Below, piece after piece: positions 14,602-20,473 of a stretch of 35,906 bases of DNA. This DNA comes from a virus. A program made the translations under genes and the position numbers. Position 1 is the first letter of the stretch, and every line of letters begins with the position of its first letter. The DNA lies in the IMG/VR virus record IMGVR_UViG_3300035670_000714, positions 1-35,906 of that record, one strand, 5' to 3'. The notes beneath the pieces were generated by a model that was given only the letters and a program-made list of their open reading frames with translations, was not told the DNA's origin and did not search any database.

Positions 14602-15144
14602 TTATAAAGTTATGTTATTAGCTGGCCTTTGCTGCGGCCTTTGATAAGTTTGTGGTCTTTGCGCTGGCTGTTGCGGTCTATTATCCTTGGTATCAGCGTC
14701 TCTCTCATCGTCTATGGCGAATAATCCGTTAAGGGCATACTTCCTTGCGTAGCTGGAAGCGGCTCCCGTTACTTGTGATTCATCCATACCTTTCTTGGTT
14801 TCCGCCTCTCTGGCAAACGCCGACACCTCAATTTTGTCCTTTCCGTCTGTTAGCGTAGCTGTTGCTTTAACATAGTATCTTGCTCCGCCTGCTATCCTGA
14901 TTTGTTCATGCCATTCTTTTGCTTTATCATTATACTCTTTTGTCTTGACCTCGAATCCGCTATTTTCAACACCCAAAACTATAATATCATCAGTCAATGT
15001 CAATATAAGCTCGTCGAGTAATGGCTTAACCGCCTCTAGGATATCTTCGCAACTTCTGTAATAATATCCGCCGAAAGCGTTCTTATTGTTTTTTGGCGCT
15101 TTAAGCTCTCTTTGTATTCTGTTTAGTTGTTTTATAAGTTCCAT
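14602..15144 (-). CDS. ERF-family single-strand annealing protein
   Basis: The 180-residue protein begins MELIKQLNRIQRELKAPKNN and shows ERF hallmarks: an aromatic GGYYYRSCEDI segment, a beta-rich centre ending KDKIEVSAFARE, and the conserved QVTGAASSYARKYALNGLFAID segment followed by DDERDAD. The C-terminal 25 residues are Gln/Pro/Arg-rich and disordered. ERF proteins anneal complementary single strands during phage recombination and genome circularisation. The neighbours with SSB-like tails fit that pathway. The leader is AAAAAATATGG. Confidence 0.9.
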   Translation of the reverse strand: MELIKQLNRIQRELKAPKNNKNAFGGYYYRSCEDILEAVKPLLDELILTLTDDIIVLGVENSGFEVKTKEYNDKAKEWHEQIRIAGGARYYVKATATLTDGKDKIEVSAFAREAETKKGMDESQVTGAASSYARKYALNGLFAIDDERDADTKDNRPQQPAQRPQTYQRPQQRPANNITL

Positions 15145-15149
15145 ATTTT

Positions 15150-15320
15150 TTAAATAAATTTACATTTAGCGCTCTTATTTACTGGCTCTTTCATTGCCTC
15201 GCTTCCTCCCATAAGCCATTCATAAATTGCGCTTTTGTCCTTGAATACCGGCTTGTATTCTTCGGTGCTGTATTCGATTCCTTTGCCGTCAATGAATTTT
15301 GCATTTGTTATTATGTCCAT
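15150..15320 (-). CDS. Small protein, 56 residues, unknown function
   Basis: ATG 15318-15320 opens MDIITNAKFIDGKGIEYSTE, followed by SAIYEWLMGG and a basic end. The gene ends five bases before the ERF start and begins three bases after the previous gene, so it is a normal member of the early operon. No family or metal site is recognised. Confidence 0.6.
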   Translation of the reverse strand: MDIITNAKFIDGKGIEYSTEEYKPVFKDKSAIYEWLMGGSEAMKEPVNKSAKCKFI

Positions 15321-15323
15321 ATC

Positions 15324-15452
15324 TTATTCAATTATTTGTTTGCATTTGTGGCAGAACTTGACGCCAATAATGTCGTCATTCGCTTGGTCGATTATATCGA
15401 CAAGCTCAATTTCATGTTCGCATGTTTGCAATTCTAATATGTTTTGTTGCAT
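15324..15452 (-). CDS. Mini zinc-binding protein, 42 residues
   Basis: ATG 15450-15452 opens MQQNILELQTCEHEIELVDI and ends VKFCHKCKQIIE. Cys-x-His near residue 11 and CHKC near residue 34 provide four zinc ligands, so the protein is a minimal zinc ribbon. It uses the AACCCTATGC start context shared by four neighbouring genes and has no Shine-Dalgarno. Confidence 0.65.
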   Translation of the reverse strand: MQQNILELQTCEHEIELVDIIDQANDDIIGVKFCHKCKQIIE

Positions 15453-15459
15453 AGGGTTT

Positions 15460-15822
15460 TTAATTAGTTTTTCTTATGAATAATATGCCTTCGTCCAGAT
15501 AGAATATGTATTTCCATACTCTGAACAGGTCTTGCCTTGACCTGAAGCTTCGCCATGAGAGGGCAAAGCGTTTATCCGTTGCTTTCTTATCTTGTCCGCT
15601 AAGCAGGCTAACAAGCTTATCCGCAAAGTATTCCGATATATCCAATTCCTCCTCGATATTATCCGACTTACTTAAGCTTGAGATTGCGGCCTTTATTAGA
15701 TTTACAATATTCTTCTCTATATTCAAGCCGTAAGGCTTGATGATGTCTCGGACTTCATCGGCTCCCCAAATAGGAGAGCGGAGCAATGCCCAAGTTAATT
15801 GTTCTTTTAGATTGGTTCGCAT
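15460..15822 (-). CDS. Early protein, 120 residues, unknown function
   Basis: The protein begins MRTNLKEQLTWALLRSPIWG and is helical, with an acidic centre and a basic, aromatic C-terminus (WRSFRSRQDLFRVWKYIFYL). The start has the AACCCTATGC context. It resembles nothing I recognise. Its position among replication genes is the only hint to function. Confidence 0.62.
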   Translation of the reverse strand: MRTNLKEQLTWALLRSPIWGADEVRDIIKPYGLNIEKNIVNLIKAAISSLSKSDNIEEELDISEYFADKLVSLLSGQDKKATDKRFALSWRSFRSRQDLFRVWKYIFYLDEGILFIRKTN

Positions 15823-15832
15823 AGGGTTTTTT

Positions 15833-16039
15833 TTAAGTTTTTAAAAGATTATCAAGTGCTTTAGTGTAAGATTTTAAAAAATATTTTTTAGGCTCTTTCA
15901 AGTTTTTTGCTAACTGGGTGAGGAGATAATCTATTACTTCGGCATTACATCTTAATTCTTTCTTTGCCTTTGCCTTGCTTATCTCCTTGTCCATATATCT
16001 ACGCAAGATATTGGCAATTTGCTTTTTTGTTTTTAGCAT
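15833..16039 (-). CDS. Small Lys-rich helical protein, 68 residues
   Basis: The protein begins MLKTKKQIANILRRYMDKEI and is strongly basic and helical, including KAKAKKELRCNAEV and a C-terminal KYFLKSYTKALDNLLKT. The pattern of two or three short helices could form a small DNA-binding domain. The AACCCTATGC start is shared with its neighbours. Confidence 0.58.
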   Translation of the reverse strand: MLKTKKQIANILRRYMDKEISKAKAKKELRCNAEVIDYLLTQLAKNLKEPKKYFLKSYTKALDNLLKT

Positions 16040-16053
16040 AGGGTTGTTTTATT

Positions 16054-16245
16054 TTATAAATTTATTTCGCAAAATCGGCAAAATTCATCACTTGTTATTT
16101 TTTCTTCAAGAATTTTTAGACATTCTTCGAAGACAATATCCGCTCCGTCTCTGAAGTCGTTTTTTATTTCTATCAGTATGTCTTTAATTTTTTCTGCCGA
16201 TAAATTCTCAAGCTTGTTTCTTAATAATTGATGTTTGGTTTGCAT
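16054..16245 (-). CDS. First gene of the early operon, 63 residues
   Basis: The protein begins MQTKHQLLRNKLENLSAEKI and is helical and charged, with CLKILEEK near the middle and a Cys-rich end (FCRFCEINL). It is the first gene after the 16276-16303 promoter, with a leader of about 24 bases ending AACCCTATGC. No family is recognised. Confidence 0.6.
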   Translation of the reverse strand: MQTKHQLLRNKLENLSAEKIKDILIEIKNDFRDGADIVFEECLKILEEKITSDEFCRFCEINL

Positions 16246-16275
16246 AGGGTTTTGTTTTTTAATTCTTATATTACT

Positions 16276-16303
16276 ATTCTAGCATATAGAATATATTTGT
16301 CAA
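16276..16303 (-). promoter_or_regulatory. Early promoter with palindromic -10 region
   Basis: On the minus strand TTGACA (16298-16303) and TAGAAT (16276-16281) are 16 bases apart, giving a strong sigma70-type promoter for genes 16245 down to 12681. The -10 is part of the inverted repeat ATTCTA-GCATA-TAGAAT (16276-16292), a possible operator. Confidence 0.82.
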
Positions 16304-16363
16304 TACACGTATAATATCAAAAACATTGGGCTTTTTCGCTGTTTTAGCTGAAAAAATAAAGGC

Positions 16364-16407
16364 TGTGTATAACTGTATTCTTATTACAGGAATGCGCTTG
16401 TGGATAA
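16364..16407. promoter_or_regulatory. Pair of DnaA boxes, origin candidate
   Basis: TGTGTATAA (16364-16372) and the perfect TGTGGATAA (16399-16407) lie in the same orientation upstream of the early promoter. The surrounding DNA is AT-rich on the promoter side and carries GGAAGCGGAAG repeats on the other, a layout compatible with a replication origin. Confidence 0.55.
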
Positions 16408-16690
16408 CTTTTTGCCGAATTAATTCAGACCGAAAACCTAAACAGAAAAAAGGGAGGCTGGAGCGGAAGCGAAAGCCTAAATGAGATTTTAGAAAGATTA
16501 ATCGCCCCCTGTAGCGGAAGCGGAAGGGGGCGGAAGTGCAACCGCGGCTTCAATTTCCGGCGTGGTGTTTTCTTCCGGTGCGGCTCTAGATATAGGCGGA
16601 AAGTTTGCGCCTAAATTTGGGGCTCTGGGAGCGCTACAGCAAGGCTATTGCACCCTGTTTCCGATTTCATTCAAGAATCATTCCTAATTA
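16408..16690. other. Large intergenic region with GCGGAAG repeats
   Basis: This stretch has recurring GCGGAAG units near 16462-16540 and several hairpins, including CGCCCCCT/AGGGGGCG (16503-16532) and a perfect TAGGCG/CGCCTA pair (16595-16615). It is upstream of the early promoter and next to the DnaA boxes. It could hold origin iterons, a structured RNA or a decayed gene. No intact gene is supported. Confidence 0.4.
16498..16644 (-). pseudogene. Possible gene remnant lacking a start codon
   Basis: A 48-codon minus-strand frame with no ATG, GTG or TTG start reads, in part, ISRAAPEENTTPEIEAAVAL and ends in a Pro/Ser-rich tail before TAA. Purine-first codon use in the middle looks coding-like. 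It may be the C-terminus of a gene whose start was lost, or chance within repeats. Confidence 0.2.
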
Positions 16691-16726
16691 AAGCCGCCAT
16701 ATCGTGTTGATATGACGGCGTTTTTT
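16691..16726 (-). terminator. Terminator after the DUF932 operon
   Basis: GCCGCCATATC pairs with GATATGACGGC (one mismatch) around a five-base loop. The long T-run is on the plus strand and only TTT follows on the minus strand, so it could act in both directions. It lies ten bases after the stop of the 16736 gene. Confidence 0.65.
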
Positions 16727-16735
16727 ATTTCCTCC

Positions 16736-17041
16736 TCACTTATAGATTATCTCGCAAGCGTCCAGATTGACGGCCGTGCCTTTGAGATTGCGGTCAATCT
16801 TAAATCCTTTGTCCATCCATAATCCTCCGGTCATCATGTTCGGGCTATTCCTGCGGTCAAACATTATGAACTTGTGGCAGATATATTGCCATAACTCCAT
16901 AGAGCAAGTCGGATGGTCTTTAACCTCTTCAACTTCACTCATCGGCATGGCAAGGTTGTAGATTTGATATATGATTTCGCTCTGCTTCGTGCAGACCTTA
17001 AATATCATGTCCACATCTTCAATCTTGATACGCTTAATCAC
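16736..17041 (-). CDS. Partner of the DUF932 protein, unknown function
   Basis: The 101-residue protein begins MIKRIKIEDVDMIFKVCTKQ. It is mixed alpha/beta with three Cys, Met-rich stretches and WMDKGFKIDRNLKG near the end. It overlaps the DUF932 gene by four bases (ATGA), so the two are translationally coupled. The family is not recognised. Dependence on the DUF932 product is suggested only by the coupling. Confidence 0.6.
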   Translation of the reverse strand: MIKRIKIEDVDMIFKVCTKQSEIIYQIYNLAMPMSEVEEVKDHPTCSMELWQYICHKFIMFDRRNSPNMMTGGLWMDKGFKIDRNLKGTAVNLDACEIIYK

Positions 17042-17805
17042 GCTAAGCCCTCCCCTTTGTATTCAATTAATGTGTTGGCCGTGGCAAGGTTGGAAAATAA
17101 ATCATAGGCTTGCCGGTGGCGTTCCATTATGGCAATAGGCGGGCTGTTTTTCAAGGCCTCGGTCGTGGCGTTGAACAGGCTCCAGGCATTTCTCGGCTGA
17201 AACTCGGCATGGGCAGGCTTAAGCCATTCATCGCGAACAACCGCAAGCTGACGGGGGCTCACTATTTCATGGCCGAACATCATGCCCATTAAGGCGAAGG
17301 CTCGGTCATTGGTCATTGGGAGCCGACGCATATGCTTGGCGTTATCCTCGACAACTCCGAAATGGTTTTGTGCTCGGTATAAGGTAGTGATTGCCGTTTC
17401 TTCCAGGCTGTCCCAGACGTTCTTGGTGTGGCGCTTCATGACGACAATATCGCCGTTCAAAGCCAGATTATCGCATACAAAAACAGTTGCTCCGATTGCG
17501 ATCCCGATACTCATTGACTGATCATAGGAATTGCGGAAAGCGATTGACAGGTTGAGGCAGTCACCGGCCGGATTCTTCTCTCGGCTGAAATTCAGAACAG
17601 CGAACATCTGATTGCCGTCTCTGGCTATGGCATATTTCTCTCCGATAAGGATGTAGTCTCTTAAAATATCTCGTCCCATCATTGACAACTTGTCCGCAAG
17701 GTGGTAATGACTGACAGGTTTATAGCTTTCTGTTTCTCGGGGCAAGGGGATTAAGTCAAGGTCGCGCTTGGCTATCTCCTTGCCGCCTCTATGCAATGTC
17801 ATCAT
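17038..17805 (-). CDS. DUF932 (phage/plasmid-like) protein
   Basis: The 255-residue protein has DUF932 features: a central strand-rich IAFRNSYDQSMSIGIAIGAT, then VFVCDNLALNGD and MKRHT, followed by a helical region and PRNAWSLFNATTEALK near residue 200. DUF932 proteins are widespread in phages and conjugative plasmids and are of unknown biochemical function, often near replication or anti-restriction genes. The start has a strong GAGGAGG site. The upstream zinc-ribbon gene ends just before this site. Confidence 0.85.
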   Translation of the reverse strand: MMTLHRGGKEIAKRDLDLIPLPRETESYKPVSHYHLADKLSMMGRDILRDYILIGEKYAIARDGNQMFAVLNFSREKNPAGDCLNLSIAFRNSYDQSMSIGIAIGATVFVCDNLALNGDIVVMKRHTKNVWDSLEETAITTLYRAQNHFGVVEDNAKHMRRLPMTNDRAFALMGMMFGHEIVSPRQLAVVRDEWLKPAHAEFQPRNAWSLFNATTEALKNSPPIAIMERHRQAYDLFSNLATANTLIEYKGEGLA

Positions 17806-17818
17806 GTCGTGCCTCCTC

Positions 17819-17986
17819 TCATTGGTAGCAGTTAGAACATACCGCTCTGCCGTCCGGCGTGATTACCATTGGATTTGAGAAATTGTGCTGCTGGTGCCTG
17901 TGTCCGCAGGAAAGAACTACCTTTTTGTTTCTTAAAAACCTTCGCAGCTCCTTGACGGTGATTTCTTTTTTCGGCTTCTTCTTCAT
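17819..17986 (-). CDS. Small zinc-ribbon protein, 55 residues
   Basis: ATG 17984-17986 opens MKKKPKKEITVKELRRFLRN, followed by CGH, a loop and CSNCY. Cys-x-His plus CxxC make a compact zinc ribbon with a basic N-terminal helix, a typical nucleic-acid-binding build. It overlaps the downstream part of the ribbon-helix-helix frame (17832-18101) over most of its length, in the +1 frame. The conserved metal site makes this frame the more convincing one over the shared bases. It ends just before the ribosome site of DUF932. Confidence 0.62.
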   Translation of the reverse strand: MKKKPKKEITVKELRRFLRNKKVVLSCGHRHQQHNFSNPMVITPDGRAVCSNCYQ

Positions 17987-18101
17987 CCTTTAATCCTTTC
18001 TCGATAAGTTGGTTAACTAGTCTGGTCATTGGCAGACCCTTCTTTCTGGCCATGTGGTACAAAAGCGGGATTAATCTGTCTTGAATTTTCGGGCTATACA
18101 C
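17832..18101 (-). CDS. Ribbon-helix-helix protein (C-terminal half doubtful)
   Basis: GTG 18099-18101 follows AAGGAGGA and opens YSPKIQDRLIPLLYHMARKK, then GLPMTRLVNQLIEKGLKDEE. That is a strand and two helices like an Arc/CopG ribbon-helix-helix DNA-binding domain, in the first 42 residues. From about residue 43 the frame overlaps the zinc-ribbon gene and becomes low-complexity, so only the N-terminal domain looks conserved. Either the genes overlap, or a +1 shift joins the two into one RHH-zinc ribbon protein. It may regulate this operon. Confidence 0.6.
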   Translation of the reverse strand: MYSPKIQDRLIPLLYHMARKKGLPMTRLVNQLIEKGLKDEEEAEKRNHRQGAAKVFKKQKGSSFLRTQAPAAQFLKSNGNHAGRQSGMF

Positions 18102-18116
18102 TTAATCCTCCTTATT

Positions 18117-18302
18117 TTAAGGTGCTATATTAACTTCTCTTTTTAGTGCGTAAACATAAGAGCTACAGACATATCCGTCTCTATCTGTGTATGTGTTAGT
18201 CGCTACATTTACCAGCTCCCAACCAGAAGCTCCAAGCTCATTTAATTTTTCTTCGCTTAAATATTTCGTGTCATCGCAAACCCAATATTCCCATTTTTTC
18301 AT
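18117..18302 (-). CDS. DUF4177-like small protein
   Basis: The 61-residue protein begins MKKWEYWVCDDTKYLSEEKL, followed by LNELGASGWELV and a beta hairpin (SYVYALKREV). The Lx.LG..GWELV segment with a flanking hairpin is characteristic of DUF4177, a short alpha/beta domain of unknown function. It is four bases from the Replic_Relax gene and has an AT-rich leader without Shine-Dalgarno. Confidence 0.72.
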   Translation of the reverse strand: MKKWEYWVCDDTKYLSEEKLNELGASGWELVNVATNTYTDRDGYVCSSYVYALKREVNIAP

Positions 18303-18306
18303 ATAT

Positions 18307-19083
18307 TTATATTAACTTAACTTTTCTCTTTCCTGGGGAGTCTACAATGTTTTTAAATCCTATCATATCATTAAGGGTAACAAAGCGGTATTTGTGCGGA
18401 TTAAATTTTTCCGCCCTCTTAAGTAGTGTCCAGTATGACTCCGGATTATAGTTATTCTCCTTGGGATTGAGAGTTTCGTAAAGCCTTACTGTATTAATTC
18501 CTTTTGAACACCACACATACAATATCTTGGCGTGTTCGTTGCAATTAAGCTTAGTGAGGTCAAAATCGTCACTGCCGTTAATCTTGCTTATTGTCTGGCC
18601 TATTTCTTTTCTGTGCTCAAACTCCACGATTATTTGGCTCTGCTTATCGGTCATTGGATCAGTCAACCTGACTATGCCGTCCGGAGTATATAGCCCTAGC
18701 CGTCTTGCCGGTGTTTCAAGCTCGATATAGAATCTATCTCTGAACGCGAAATAAAGACCTGCAAGGCAGGTATTAAGGCCGTATTGATGAAGATAATTCG
18801 GGTCAAGGGTAGTGACGGGAGTGTGGTTATACTTATAGCCCATACCCTTTGCGCCCTCTCTCGTGAGCTTATAATATACATGCTTCATCTTGGCCGAATA
18901 GACTCCTCTCTCATCATAATCCAAAGCTTCAACCTTGCCTTCGGCTATCAGGCGCTTAATCTTCTTGTTCATGGACTTGCTGATTGAATGGTTAAGAACG
19001 TCAAACCTGTTGATAAGGTGATATTGCGTTGCCCTGCCCAACACTCCAAGAGCGTGTAATGTTTTGTTTTCAGTTTCTCTCAT
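18307..19083 (-). CDS. Replic_Relax-like DNA-binding protein 2
   Basis: I choose ATG 19081-19083, giving MRETENKTLHALGVLGRATQ, 258 residues. The frame extends to a TTG at 19152, but GGGGGA lies eight to ten bases before the ATG. The N-terminus is a winged helix (LGRATQYHLINRFDVLNHS). The middle has TPDGIVRL followed by IIVEFEHRKE, the same D...ExE spacing seen in the relative at 11655-12344. Replication-relaxation proteins act at plasmid or phage replication and transfer sites. Having two in one phage suggests separate sites or a heteromer. Confidence 0.72.
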   Translation of the reverse strand: MRETENKTLHALGVLGRATQYHLINRFDVLNHSISKSMNKKIKRLIAEGKVEALDYDERGVYSAKMKHVYYKLTREGAKGMGYKYNHTPVTTLDPNYLHQYGLNTCLAGLYFAFRDRFYIELETPARRLGLYTPDGIVRLTDPMTDKQSQIIVEFEHRKEIGQTISKINGSDDFDLTKLNCNEHAKILYVWCSKGINTVRLYETLNPKENNYNPESYWTLLKRAEKFNPHKYRFVTLNDMIGFKNIVDSPGKRKVKLI

Positions 19084-19175
19084 TTGCTTATCCCCCACTC
19101 CCCCAAGCTCAATTAAGAGATCGGGGGTTATTATGAGTATCCCACGCTTCAAGCGTGAGGGGGTGGGGATTATTT
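19084..19175 (-). promoter_or_regulatory. Leader with two C-tracts facing one G-rich ribosome site
   Basis: The ribosome site region (GGGGGAGTGGGGGAT, 19090-19104) can pair with CCCCC at 19114-19118 through a hairpin or with the more distal ATCCCCACCCCC at 19158-19169. A perfect CACGCTT/AAGCGTG-type hairpin (19143-19156) lies between them. The competing pairings suggest control of translation initiation. Confidence 0.45.
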
Positions 19176-19178
19176 TAT

Positions 19179-19688
19179 TTATTTATTTAAGCTATTTCTC
19201 CAATCTTTCGCCCACATAAAAGGTATCCTTGCGTTTTCTGCGCACTGCCTGTCTTCCTCTCTATCTCCGACAAACAAACTTAGATGTGGCGGATAGTATT
19301 CACCCGGATATAACCTGCCTAAATCATTAGCTGCTGTTATTATATTTCCGATATTTGGTTTTCTGCACCAGCATATAGCGTTCTCTTTATCCTGGGCTTC
19401 AGGATGATGAGTGCAGGCGTATATTTTATCAAACATATAATTACATAAAACATTTGTCATGCTAATATTGTCCGATAGATCATTCATGCTCAAATGCCCT
19501 AGGGCAATTCCGCCTTGGTTTGTTATGCCAACTATTCTGTAACCATCATCTTTGTATTTTTTTATTAATTCGGGAACGCCGTCAAAAATTTCCACATCCT
19601 CTTTTTTGTTGACGAATTTACCTATTTCATCGTAACCCTTGCGGACTGTGCCGTCTAAATCCAAATACAATACTCTTGTTGCTTTCAT
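19179..19688 (-). CDS. HAD-superfamily phosphatase (GmhB/HisB-N-like)
   Basis: The 169-residue protein has all HAD motifs: DLDGT with nucleophile D10 and acid D12, TNQGG at 56-60, Lys at 110 and GDREEDR from 141. Ligands C92, H94, C106 and C108 form the structural zinc site of the D-glycero-D-manno-heptose bisphosphate and histidinol phosphatase group. It should remove phosphate from a small phosphorylated substrate or from a 3'-phosphate end. The phage context makes nucleotide or DNA-end processing conceivable, but the sequence alone does not choose the substrate. All catalytic residues are present. Confidence 0.85.
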   Translation of the reverse strand: MKATRVLYLDLDGTVRKGYDEIGKFVNKKEDVEIFDGVPELIKKYKDDGYRIVGITNQGGIALGHLSMNDLSDNISMTNVLCNYMFDKIYACTHHPEAQDKENAICWCRKPNIGNIITAANDLGRLYPGEYYPPHLSLFVGDREEDRQCAENARIPFMWAKDWRNSLNK

Positions 19689-19701
19689 ATTATTTTATTT
19701 A

Positions 19702-19917
19702 TTAGTCCGACAAAGACGTATATAGATACGGATACGGTTGATAAGACGGAGGCAGATACGGAGGAATATTATAATTATTAATTATGTTAGTTTCGAGCGT
19801 AAATTCTTTCCATGAATCTTTGGGAAAAAATTTATTCAAGTAATGAAACAACTCTTTCAAACTGGTCGGTTCTTCTATCCTTACAATTTTATCGTGTGTA
19901 TTTATTTGAATTTTCAT
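19702..19917 (-). CDS. Small protein, 71 residues, unknown function
   Basis: The protein begins MKIQINTHDKIVRIEEPTSL with an alpha/beta domain, including ELFHYLNKFFPKDSWKEF. It ends in a Pro/Tyr-rich tail (YNIPPYLPPSYQPYPYLYTS), likely disordered. It starts 14 bases before the HAD gene is reached and may share a transcript with it. I do not recognise the family. Confidence 0.6.
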   Translation of the reverse strand: MKIQINTHDKIVRIEEPTSLKELFHYLNKFFPKDSWKEFTLETNIINNYNIPPYLPPSYQPYPYLYTSLSD

Positions 19918-19947
19918 ATTATTTATTGCTATTTATTAAAACTATTC

Positions 19948-20094
19948 GCGCCGTTTTGCGTCGTAAGCGCAGCCCAATCGTTCATGCCACTTGACGGGTC
20001 TTTTATGTTAAGGGGGTGAATGATTGGGCTGCGCTTTTTGGCGTAGCCAAAAGCGCATAAACGGCGCACTATTATTGCCCGTATTTTCGGGCAA
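19948..20094. repeat. Nested inverted repeats in the attP region
   Basis: A 19-base arm (19966-19984) pairs with 20017-20035 at 18 of 19 positions. An outer pair GCGCCGTTTTGCG (19948-19960) and CGCATAAACGGCGC (20054-20067) encloses it. Two more perfect hairpins follow, TTTTGGC/GCCAAAA (20036-20052) and TTGCCCG/CGGGCAA (20075-20094). The combined structure could be a transcribed structured RNA or a cruciform used in replication or integration. Confidence 0.7.
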
Positions 20095-20097
20095 ATT

Positions 20098-20146
20098 ATC
20101 AGAGGGGTGCTCTTGGCTGATGAAGTTCGGAAATAATCAGAGGGGT
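20098..20146 (+). repeat. Direct repeat ATCAGAGGGGT, two copies
   Basis: The 11-base sequence occurs at 20098-20108 and 20136-20146, 38 bases apart, between the inverted repeats and the left arm-type site. It may be a protein-binding site. Confidence 0.45.
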
Positions 20147-20200
20147 ATATCTGTTATTCTTATTTTTCTATTATATAGGATGTTAGGGAATGGGTCAAAT

Positions 20201-20222
20201 CGGGCAGAAAATGGGCAGAAAA
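20201..20222 (+). repeat. Left arm-type site, tandem GGGCAGAAAA
   Basis: Two tandem copies of GGGCAGAAAA make a 22-base element identical to 20447-20468. It lies 118 bases to the left of the tRNA-derived core. Matching repeats on both sides of attP are expected for integrase arm-binding sites. Confidence 0.65.
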
Positions 20223-20300
20223 AGCAGGCCAAAACAGGGTTTTCGGGGGTATAACAGGGTAGTGGAAATATGGCAATTTTATATTATCAATCCAATAAGT

Positions 20301-20309
20301 TGTGGATAA
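20301..20309. promoter_or_regulatory. DnaA box near attP
   Basis: TGTGGATAA is a perfect DnaA-box sequence, 31 bases left of the tRNA-derived core. Confidence 0.5.
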
Positions 20310-20339
20310 GTTTATGCCTTATGATTTTCGCCCTGATAT

Positions 20340-20395
20340 GACTTAAAATCCCTTGGGCCTTTGTGCCCGTGCCGGTTCGATTCCGGCCCTAGGCA
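20340..20395 (+). other. attP core: 3' part of a tRNA-Leu(UAA) gene
   Basis: The sequence runs from an anticodon loop CTTAAAA (anticodon TAA at 20344-20346) through a type II variable arm (GGGC/GCCC), a perfect T arm GCCGG-TTCGATT-CCGGC (20371-20387), and the acceptor strand CCTAGGC plus A73. The matching 5' half is missing: upstream only GCCT agrees with the acceptor. This is how an attP looks when integration into a host tRNA-Leu rebuilds the gene. The integrase is next door. No functional tRNA is encoded here. Confidence 0.88.
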
Positions 20396-20407
20396 TTAAT
20401 AAAAACA

Positions 20408-20446
20408 AGGGGTTAGGCTGATTAAGCTTAACCCCTCTTGATTTTT
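20408..20446. terminator. Bidirectional terminator after the integrase
   Basis: AGGGGTTAGGCT pairs with AGCTTAACCCCT (12 pairs, one G-U) around a five-base loop, with a T-run on the plus side and TTGTTTTT on the minus side. It lies beyond the integrase stop, between attP core and the right arm site. Confidence 0.88.
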
Positions 20447-20468
20447 CGGGCAGAAAATGGGCAGAAAA
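20447..20468 (+). repeat. Right arm-type site, tandem GGGCAGAAAA
   Basis: This 22-base element is identical to 20201-20222 and in the same orientation. It sits between the attP core and the integrase stop codon. Confidence 0.65.
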
Positions 20469-20473
20469 CATTT

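Noticed and set aside
19084-19152. N-terminal extension of Replic_Relax-like protein 2 from TTG
   Set aside because: The 23 extra residues come from the structured leader, and an ATG with a G-rich ribosome site is available at 19083.
20312-20395. A complete tRNA-Leu gene
   Set aside because: Only the 3' part folds. The 5' acceptor strand agrees at four bases (GCCT) and no D arm is present, so this is an attP remnant and not a tRNA.
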